Shown here in pieces: positions 7,604 through 13,992 of a stretch of DNA of 16,560 nucleotides. The notes below the pieces were generated by a model. The model was not told the origin of the DNA, made no database searches, and was given only the letters and a program-made list of their open reading frames with translations. The stretch's first letter is position 1. The number at the start of each line of letters is the position of its first letter. The stretch lies in assembly GCA_947483345.1 (NCBI GenBank), contig CANKNL010000032.1, positions 1 to 16,560 on the forward strand, written 5' to 3'. The DNA is from Chitinophagaceae bacterium (lineage in GTDB: Bacteria; Bacteroidota; Bacteroidia; Chitinophagales; Chitinophagaceae). Made by a program: the position numbers and the translations under genes.

Positions 7604-10600
7604 ATGCCTGCTAAACCAACTTTAAGGCAATTTTTCCTGCTGCTGATGGCCATAATGGCTGTTAGTTTTAATAGTAAGGGGCAGTTTACAGCCAATTTTT
7701 CAGCATCCCCAACATCGGGCTGTTCGCCGCAAATTGTAAACTTCACCGACCTGTCAACGGGTAATCCAACACAATGGAGATGGGATTTAGGCAATGGCAC
7801 TATTTCATTTTTACAAAATCCTTCGGCCAGTTATTTTACACCTGGCCAATACACCGTAAAATTAGTGATCCGAAATGCTTCCAACAACAGTGATTCAATT
7901 ACCAAAACACAGTACATAACCATTTTTGCCATACCGGTTGTGAATTTTTCGGCATTACCAACAACAGGTTGTATTCCGCTATCAGTACAGTTCACCGATT
8001 TAAGCAGTGTTATTAATTCAACAATTACAGCCTGGTTATGGGATTTTGGTGACGGCCATACAGGTACAACACGAAACCCTGCACACACGTATACTTCGGC
8101 AGGCATTTACAATGTTACGTTAAGGGTTACCAGCACGGCTGGTTGTTCTAAAACATTAACCAAAAATAATTTTATCAGAGCCAGTAATGGTGTTACGGCT
8201 AATTTTACAAATACAGCCGCAACGGGCTGTAGTTTGCCTATTACCATCAATTTTACAAATACATCAACCGGTTCCGGAACATTTTCTTATGCATGGGATT
8301 TTGGTGATGGGGCTACATCTACACTTCAACATCCATCACATACCTATAATACAGCAGGCAGTTTTACTGTTACATTAACTGTAACCAGCAGTACAGGGTG
8401 CATGAACACAATTATTAAACCCAATGCAGTTTTAATTAATTTTATTCAGGCTTCTTTTACCGCCCCGGCAAGTACTTGTGTTAATAATGCCATTAGTTTT
8501 ACCAATACCTCTTCCCCAGCACCTACTGCCGTTTTTTGGGATTTTGGCGATGGCACAAATTCAACAGCCCTTAACCCAACCAAAACTTATACAGCTAACG
8601 GCATCTATACCGTAAAATTAATTTCCTATTTAGGTACCTGTGCCGATTCTACAACCGCTGCAATTGCTGTTTTTATTAAACCAACTGCTGCGTTTTCTGC
8701 AAACAACAGGACTGCCTGTAAACCGCCACTAACGGTTAACTTTATAAATACAAGCATGGCAGGCACCTTGTATAACTGGGCTTTTGGAGATGGCGCAACA
8801 TCAACCCTGCAAAATCCATCCCATACCTATACAAATTATGGCACTTTCCACGTAAAATTGGTTGTTTCAAATTTTCAGGGATGCAGTGATTCTTTGATTT
8901 TAAACAATTATATCCGGATCATAGAACCGCAGGCCCTTATCAATAATTTACCCCAAAGCAGTTGTGCCCCACTAACCTGGACATTTTCATCAACCGTTAG
9001 TTCGCCCGACCCTGTGGTTAGTTATTTATGGGATCTGGGAGATGGAACAACCTCTGTTTTGCCAAATCCAACAAACACGTATAACACGGGTGTTTATGAT
9101 ATCAGGTTAATCATTACCACGCTTGGCGGCTGTTCCGATACTGTATTTTTTCCGGCAGGCATTGTAGCCGATGATAAGCCAACAGCTAATTTTTCAGCCA
9201 CGCCCAGGGATGCCTGTGCAAAACTAAATATTAACTTTTTTGATTTGTCAACCGGAAATATAACCCGCTGGTTATGGGATTTTGGTGATGGCTCAACGTC
9301 AACAGATCAAAACCCGATTCATCATTATCAAGACACAGGTTTATTTACAATCCGGTTAATTGTATGGAACAATAATTGTCCGGATACCATTATCATTAAC
9401 GACTACATTCACATCAGTCCACCAATAGCCGCTTTTGTAACAAGCTTTGACTGCCTGGCACCCCAAACGATTACTTTTACAGACCAGTCAATAGGCCCTG
9501 ATGAATGGCATTGGGATTTTGGAGATGGCACAACTTCTACCTTACAAAATAATAACCATACTTATGCCAATACCGGCACCTATACTATACAGTTAGTTGT
9601 AATAAATCACATGTCGGGATGTGATGATATAACAACACGTACCATCAGGATTGTAGATGAAATGGCAAATTTCAATGCCACAGATACGATCATTTGCCGG
9701 AATACATCTACCGTTTTTAATGCCATTGGTAACACGCCTGGTACAATTGTTAACTATGAATGGCAATTTGGAGATGGCCAAACTGCTACAGGTATAAGTG
9801 TAACACATATTTACAGTATGGCCGGTTTATACACAGTTCGGCTAATCATTACAGATATATCAGGCTGTAAAGACACACTCATAAAAGTAAATTACATACG
9901 CATTAACGGACCTACTGCAGCATTTAGCATACCTAATGGCGGCAGTTGTTTAAATAACCTGGTGGCTTTTATTGATCAGTCAACTGATGACGGGATAAAT
10001 CCTATCACAACCTGGATATGGAATTACGGAGATGGTTCTGCTGATACCCTTTCTTCACCACCATTTATGCATTTTTATACAGTACCCGGATCCTATCATG
10101 TCACTTTAAAAACAATTGATGTTTTAGGCTGTACAGACAGTTCATTAAGCATACAAACTATAGTCATATCTAATCCCATAGCTGCTTTTAGCCAGTCAGA
10201 CACGATAGTGTGTCCATTTATAAATATTAATTTTACCAATTCATCAACAGGGCCCAATCTTTCTTATTTATGGCATTTTGGGGATGGCAATACCAGTATA
10301 GCTATGAGTCCGGTACATGGTTATGCCAATGAAGGAACCTATTTAGTGCGCTTAAACATAACAGACCTTTATGGTTGCCAGGATTCGTCGAATAAAATGA
10401 TTCATGTTGCGCCTCCACATGCCAGCTTTACTGTTTCCGATACGGTAAGTACCTGTCCGCCTTTGATAGCAAACTTTACAAATACCTCAGTAAATAGCAA
10501 TGAAGTATCCTGGGATTTTGGCGATGGCAGTACATCCAATGCGGCTAATCCAGTTCATATTTATAATAACCCCGGAACCTTTATTGCAAAATTATTCGTT

Positions 10601-12406
10601 ACCGGACCCAATAATAATTGTTTTGATACGATTGTGAAACAAATTATTGTTAGAGGGCCTGTTGGAAATTTTAGTTATAATCCTTTAATAGGTTGTAGTC
10701 CGCTTGCAGTCAATTTTACAGCAACAACATTTGATCACACTTCATTTATCTGGGACTTTAATGACGGTTCAATCATTAACAGCACTGATTCGCTGATCAC
10801 TTATACCTACACGATACCGGGTGTATATCTACCCAAAATGATCATGGTTGATACCGGTGGATGTCAGGTGCCGATTGAAGGTGTAGATACCATAAATGTG
10901 TATGGTGTAAAAGCCAATTTTGGATACGATGACCAACCCCGATGTGATATGGGTATGATACAGTTTTCAGACTCTTCAATAATAAATGATAATGTTGTTT
11001 TTTATAATTGGGATTTTGGGGATGGTGGTAGTTCTGTATTAATAAATCCTTCACATTTTTATGCTGCCACCGGGCAATATAATCCGCAACTAATTGTTTT
11101 AACCGGCAGAGGATGTACTGATACGGCAACATTAATACTACCTGTAAGAATAGTTGCATCACCACAGGCCGATTTTACAAATGCCATAAGTGGATGCACA
11201 CCGGTATCTGCCAGTTTTAATGCTGTATTAAATGTGCCGGACAGTTCTGTAATCAGTTGGAACTGGATACTTGGAAATGGCAATACATCAAACCAGCAAG
11301 CCCCTCCTCCTCAAACATATACAATACCACAGGTATATCAAATACAATTAATAGCAACTAACAGCACAGGCTGTAAAGACACTGTGAATAAGAGCTTTGA
11401 GGTGTATGCCATACCGGTTATAGATGCCGGCATGGATGTGCAGATATGCAGAGGAACTCCTGCACAACTTACTGGAACAGGGGGTGCTACCTATATTTGG
11501 AGCCCGGCGGCCGGGTTAAGTTGTAATTATTGCGCCAACCCTTTAGCATCACCCAATTTTACACAAAAATACCTGGTAACGGGATCATCAATACATGGCT
11601 GCAGCAGCATGGATTCGCTTGACATCACAGTCATTCAGCCCTTTTTAATGGATAACAAGAAAGACGATACACTGTGTATTGGCAGTACAGTCAGATTATT
11701 TGCATCAGGAGCTAACAGTTACCAATGGACGCCATCAGCAGGTTTAAGCAATACAACATCTGCCCTGCCAATAGCCAGTCCAAAAACCACAACCACTTAC
11801 AGGGTGGTTGGCAGTGATGCCTATGGTTGTTTTAAAGATACCGGTTATACCACCATCAGGGTATATCCCATTCCGGAGGTTGATGCCGGAAAAGATATAA
11901 CGATGAAAAGCGGTGCACAGGCATTGACTATTACGCCAACCATTTCACCTGATGTTACCAATACCTATTGGTTAACAGCGCCGGGTATCTTATACAGTAA
12001 TCCGCCTTCGGTAACTGTACAGCCAAAAATAACAACTGAATATACGGTTGAAGTAAGAAATCCGGGGGGTTGTAAATCAACAGACAGGCTAACGGTATTT
12101 GTACTTTGCGATGGTGCCAATATTTTTATTCCGAATACGTTTTCGCCAGATGGCAGTGGCACAAATGACATTTTTTATCCAAGAGGATCAGGCCTTTTCA
12201 AAATAAAATTATTACGCATTTTTAACCGCTGGGGCGAAGTGGTTTTTGAAAAAGTAAATTTTTCTCCAAATGACCCAACAGCAGGCTGGGATGGCACGGT
12301 AAAAGGTAAAAAAGTAAACAGCGATGTATATGTTTACACAGCAGAACTGCTATGCGAAAACAATACATCCCTAATCGTAAATGGCAATATTGCATTACTC
12401 AGATAA
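7604..12406 (+). CDS. Giant PKD-repeat surface protein with T9SS type B (gliding-motility type) C-terminal domain
   Basis: A 1600-residue secreted protein, likely exposed on or released from the cell surface by the type IX secretion system. In order: signal peptide (1-27, ending NSKGQ), 15 PKD domains (28-1269, average 83 residues), three Ig-like domains (1270-1345, 1346-1422, 1423-1501) and a C-terminal sorting domain (1502-1600). The PKD units carry WDFGDG or variants (WDLGDG, WAFGDG, WNYGDG, WDFNDG), then NPxHxY and GxYxVxL. The last domain has FIPNTFSPDGSGTND, LLRIFNRWGEVVF and GWDGT, the marks of the CHU_C/TIGR04131 type B domain. Domains 2-15 each contain exactly two Cys. No enzymatic domain is visible, so a structural or adhesive fibre is the best reading. 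The PorP/SprF gene follows after 57 bases, fitting known cargo-SprF pairs. The ligand is unknown. Confidence 0.93.
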   Translation: MPAKPTLRQFFLLLMAIMAVSFNSKGQFTANFSASPTSGCSPQIVNFTDLSTGNPTQWRWDLGNGTISFLQNPSASYFTPGQYTVKLVIRNASNNSDSITKTQYITIFAIPVVNFSALPTTGCIPLSVQFTDLSSVINSTITAWLWDFGDGHTGTTRNPAHTYTSAGIYNVTLRVTSTAGCSKTLTKNNFIRASNGVTANFTNTAATGCSLPITINFTNTSTGSGTFSYAWDFGDGATSTLQHPSHTYNTAGSFTVTLTVTSSTGCMNTIIKPNAVLINFIQASFTAPASTCVNNAISFTNTSSPAPTAVFWDFGDGTNSTALNPTKTYTANGIYTVKLISYLGTCADSTTAAIAVFIKPTAAFSANNRTACKPPLTVNFINTSMAGTLYNWAFGDGATSTLQNPSHTYTNYGTFHVKLVVSNFQGCSDSLILNNYIRIIEPQALINNLPQSSCAPLTWTFSSTVSSPDPVVSYLWDLGDGTTSVLPNPTNTYNTGVYDIRLIITTLGGCSDTVFFPAGIVADDKPTANFSATPRDACAKLNINFFDLSTGNITRWLWDFGDGSTSTDQNPIHHYQDTGLFTIRLIVWNNNCPDTIIINDYIHISPPIAAFVTSFDCLAPQTITFTDQSIGPDEWHWDFGDGTTSTLQNNNHTYANTGTYTIQLVVINHMSGCDDITTRTIRIVDEMANFNATDTIICRNTSTVFNAIGNTPGTIVNYEWQFGDGQTATGISVTHIYSMAGLYTVRLIITDISGCKDTLIKVNYIRINGPTAAFSIPNGGSCLNNLVAFIDQSTDDGINPITTWIWNYGDGSADTLSSPPFMHFYTVPGSYHVTLKTIDVLGCTDSSLSIQTIVISNPIAAFSQSDTIVCPFININFTNSSTGPNLSYLWHFGDGNTSIAMSPVHGYANEGTYLVRLNITDLYGCQDSSNKMIHVAPPHASFTVSDTVSTCPPLIANFTNTSVNSNEVSWDFGDGSTSNAANPVHIYNNPGTFIAKLFVTGPNNNCFDTIVKQIIVRGPVGNFSYNPLIGCSPLAVNFTATTFDHTSFIWDFNDGSIINSTDSLITYTYTIPGVYLPKMIMVDTGGCQVPIEGVDTINVYGVKANFGYDDQPRCDMGMIQFSDSSIINDNVVFYNWDFGDGGSSVLINPSHFYAATGQYNPQLIVLTGRGCTDTATLILPVRIVASPQADFTNAISGCTPVSASFNAVLNVPDSSVISWNWILGNGNTSNQQAPPPQTYTIPQVYQIQLIATNSTGCKDTVNKSFEVYAIPVIDAGMDVQICRGTPAQLTGTGGATYIWSPAAGLSCNYCANPLASPNFTQKYLVTGSSIHGCSSMDSLDITVIQPFLMDNKKDDTLCIGSTVRLFASGANSYQWTPSAGLSNTTSALPIASPKTTTTYRVVGSDAYGCFKDTGYTTIRVYPIPEVDAGKDITMKSGAQALTITPTISPDVTNTYWLTAPGILYSNPPSVTVQPKITTEYTVEVRNPGGCKSTDRLTVFVLCDGANIFIPNTFSPDGSGTNDIFYPRGSGLFKIKLLRIFNRWGEVVFEKVNFSPNDPTAGWDGTVKGKKVNSDVYVYTAELLCENNTSLIVNGNIALLR
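7685..11410 (+). repeat. Array of 15 PKD domains (protein-level tandem repeat)
   Basis: Residues 28-1269 form 15 consecutive PKD units with no other domain between them. They are diverged in sequence. At DNA level only the core encoding WDFGDG stays near-identical, for example TGGGATTTTGG at about 8038, 8295, 8537, 9275, 9512, 10512 and 11010. The array therefore looks old rather than recently amplified. Confidence 0.85.
12107..12403 (+). other. T9SS type B C-terminal sorting domain
   Basis: The last 99 residues of the PKD protein (1502-1600). Family marks are PNTFSPDGSGTNDIF, IFNRWGEVVFE, GWDGTVKGK and VYVYTAELLC. In this family the domain directs export through T9SS and, as known from SprB of Flavobacterium, depends on a partner SprF protein. 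Confidence 0.88.
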
Positions 12407-12463
12407 AATAGAATTCAGGTACAATCACATGAATAGCTGAACAGGGGCTTAAAAAAGAACAAG

Positions 12464-13504
12464 ATGAAATTTTTTTTACATCATAAAATTTATTCCACTG
12501 TAATACTGTTACTGGTATGCGCCGTTTCTGCAAAAGCGCAGGATATCCATTTCTCGCAATTCTTTCAAACACCTTTGCTTCGAAACCCTTCATTAGCCGG
12601 CATTTTTAAAGGCGATATAAGGGCTCAAATGGTTTATCGCAGTCAGTGGAATAATGTAACAGATGCTTACCGTACCGGATCATTTAACATTGAATATAAA
12701 AAACCCATTGGCAGAGGTTATGATTTTATAACCATTGGCGGACAGGTATTATACGATAAAGCCGGAACCATTGCACTTACATCAACACATATTTTACCGG
12801 TACTCAATTATCAGAAATCACTAAGCACAGAAAGAAATATGTATTTATCACTGGGTTTTATGGGAGGACTTGTACAAAGAAGAATTGATGAAAGTAAAAT
12901 AACAACTAACAGCCAGTATAATGGACATGCTTTTGACCCTACCATAAATAATGGCGAAAATTTTTCGAAAACTGCTTATTCCTATTTAGATGCCAGTGTA
13001 GGCATGAGTTTTAATACACAGCTTGGTGCCAATGAAAATAATAATATTTATGCCGGGCTGGCCTATCATCACTTTAATAAATCGAATAAAACATCCTTTT
13101 ACGGTAATATTGATTTAGAAATGATCCCCAAATGGGTTGGCTCTTTGGGTATCAGAATGAATGTGAGTGTAGAATCGTATTGCACATTATATGGCGACTT
13201 CAGCAAACAGGGTAATTACCAGGAAACGATCGCAGGCCTTATTTACAGCTACCGACTGGGCGATCCAGAAGACCCAAGGTATGTTTTACATGTTGGCAGT
13301 ATGCTTCGTTTAAAAGATGCTTTGATACCGGTTGTGAAAATTGATATTAGTAAAATAGCCGTTTCAGTAAGTTATGATGCCAATATCTCACAATTAAGAA
13401 ATGCCAGTTATGGCCGTGGTGGATTTGAATTTTCTTTAAGTTATCAGAATTTTAATAAAAAAGATAACAGCAGCAGCAATGCGGTAAGGTGCCCGTCGTT
13501 TTAA
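12464..13504 (+). CDS. PorP/SprF family type IX secretion outer-membrane protein
   Basis: A 346-residue protein with a signal peptide (MKFFLHHKIYSTVILLLVCA, cleavage after AKAQ at 26) and the family hallmark right after it: QDIHFSQFFQTPLLRNPSLAG. The rest alternates polar and aromatic residues as in a 14-strand outer-membrane barrel. Relatives include PorP of Porphyromonas and SprF of Flavobacterium, the latter needed for secretion of the neighbouring type B cargo SprB. Its position 57 bases after a gene with a type B domain makes it the probable dedicated partner of that protein. The start is the only ATG giving an intact signal peptide. Downstream is a repeat-rich gap with a possible hairpin. 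Confidence 0.93.
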   Translation: MKFFLHHKIYSTVILLLVCAVSAKAQDIHFSQFFQTPLLRNPSLAGIFKGDIRAQMVYRSQWNNVTDAYRTGSFNIEYKKPIGRGYDFITIGGQVLYDKAGTIALTSTHILPVLNYQKSLSTERNMYLSLGFMGGLVQRRIDESKITTNSQYNGHAFDPTINNGENFSKTAYSYLDASVGMSFNTQLGANENNNIYAGLAYHHFNKSNKTSFYGNIDLEMIPKWVGSLGIRMNVSVESYCTLYGDFSKQGNYQETIAGLIYSYRLGDPEDPRYVLHVGSMLRLKDALIPVVKIDISKIAVSVSYDANISQLRNASYGRGGFEFSLSYQNFNKKDNSSSNAVRCPSF

Positions 13505-13543
13505 TTACCTATTCTCCCGCAAATGAAACTGATATGGTTTTGC

Positions 13544-13620
13544 ATAAGAAATAAGGATTTAGAAATTAGAAAGTGTATGCTCCGTTCCTTATTCCTTATT
13601 CCTTATTCCTTATTTCTTAT
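13544..13620 (+). terminator. 14-bp inverted repeat with 49-base loop downstream of the PorP/SprF gene
   Basis: ATAAGAAATAAGGA at 13544-13557 is exactly complementary to TCCTTATTTCTTAT at 13607-13620, the right arm being part of a heptamer array. It starts 40 bases past the PorP/SprF stop. The RNA could fold into a long AT-rich hairpin that ends transcription or protects the 3' end, but there is no clean T tract. Alternatively it is a by-product of the repeats. Confidence 0.35.
13585..13619. repeat. Heptamer tandem repeat, TTCCTTA x4 plus one variant
   Basis: Four perfect copies of TTCCTTA (13585-13612) followed by TTTCTTA (13613-13619), continuing loosely as TTTCTC. It lies in the gap between the PorP/SprF gene and the small PID-CTERM-like gene. 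The array is intergenic and pyrimidine-rich on the plus strand. Confidence 0.95.
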
Positions 13621-13653
13621 TTCTCAGTCCTTGTACGATATTACTGGTTTCTT

Positions 13654-13697
13654 GTTATTCCGTTTCTCGTTTCTCGTTATTCCGTTTCTCGTTTCTG
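13654..13697. repeat. 22-bp tandem duplication
   Basis: The unit at 13654-13675 is repeated directly at 13676-13697 with a single difference (the last base, C versus G). Each unit begins GTTATTCCG and contains TTTCTCG-like 6-7 base steps. It lies between the two heptamer arrays. Confidence 0.93.
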
Positions 13698-13710
13698 GTT
13701 CCCGCCTCCA

Positions 13711-13745
13711 AACTCCTAACTCCTAACTCCTAACTCATAACTCAT
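13711..13745. repeat. Heptamer tandem repeat, AACTCCT x3 plus AACTCAT x2
   Basis: Five heptamers in a row: AACTCCT three times (13711-13731), then AACTCAT twice (13732-13745). Read on the minus strand, the right part encodes the last nine residues (MSYELGVRS) and the stop codon of the small PID-CTERM-like protein, so the array overlaps a coding end. Confidence 0.95.
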
Positions 13746-13970
13746 CCTCCTATACTTCTTCACCCCATAACCTACCCCTGCAGCCAATAATAAACTAAGT
13801 CCCCCGTCGATGGGCACATCGTTGGGCGAGTTAGGTCCGTTGGGATCGGGCGTGGGATCCGAGGTAGTATTGGGATCCGTGGTATTGGAATCCTGGGCAA
13901 ATGTTGCCCCTGCCGGCCCTGTCATCAACAGGAACAATACCAGGGTTATCATCATATAGTTTTTCATCAT
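13716..13970 (-). CDS. Small exported protein with PID-CTERM-like C-terminal tail
   Basis: An 84-residue protein with a signal peptide (1-26, ending TFAQ), an acidic Asn/Pro/Thr linker (27-50, TTDPNTTSDPTPDPN), the motif DVPIDGG (51-57), a hydrophobic helix (LSLLLAAGVGYGV, 58-70) and a basic cluster KKYRR (71-75). The order motif-helix-basic tail is that of PEP-CTERM/exosortase and sortase sorting signals. The VPIDGGLSLLLAAG core matches what I recall as the PID-CTERM family of Bacteroidota. The sorting enzyme, if any, is not in this window. The final nine residues come from a heptamer array and look like an acquired tail. It starts 22 bases after the T9SS cargo gene on the same strand, so the two are probably one operon. 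The ATG at 13967 is an alternative start. The function is unknown. Confidence 0.8.
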   Translation of the reverse strand: MMKNYMMITLVLFLLMTGPAGATFAQDSNTTDPNTTSDPTPDPNGPNSPNDVPIDGGLSLLLAAGVGYGVKKYRRMSYELGVRS

Positions 13971-13992
13971 TGGTCTTTTACAGTTATCGATA

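Noticed and set aside
8187..8378. 63-codon plus-strand frame inside the PKD gene, and minus-strand frames at 7597-8106, 9593-9808, 10842-11283 and 11965-12171
   Set aside because: All overlap the PKD protein in other frames and show no motif; the PKD frame is intact and domain-rich throughout.
13523..13726. 67-codon plus-strand frame in the gap after the PorP/SprF gene
   Set aside because: It is composed largely of the tandem repeats and its translation (LFLIPYSLFLISQSL-like) simply reflects their period. It overlaps the end of the minus-strand gene and has no start signal.
13585..13745. Possible CRISPR array
   Set aside because: The repeats are 7 and 22 bases long and directly adjacent, with no unique spacers; no cas gene is near.
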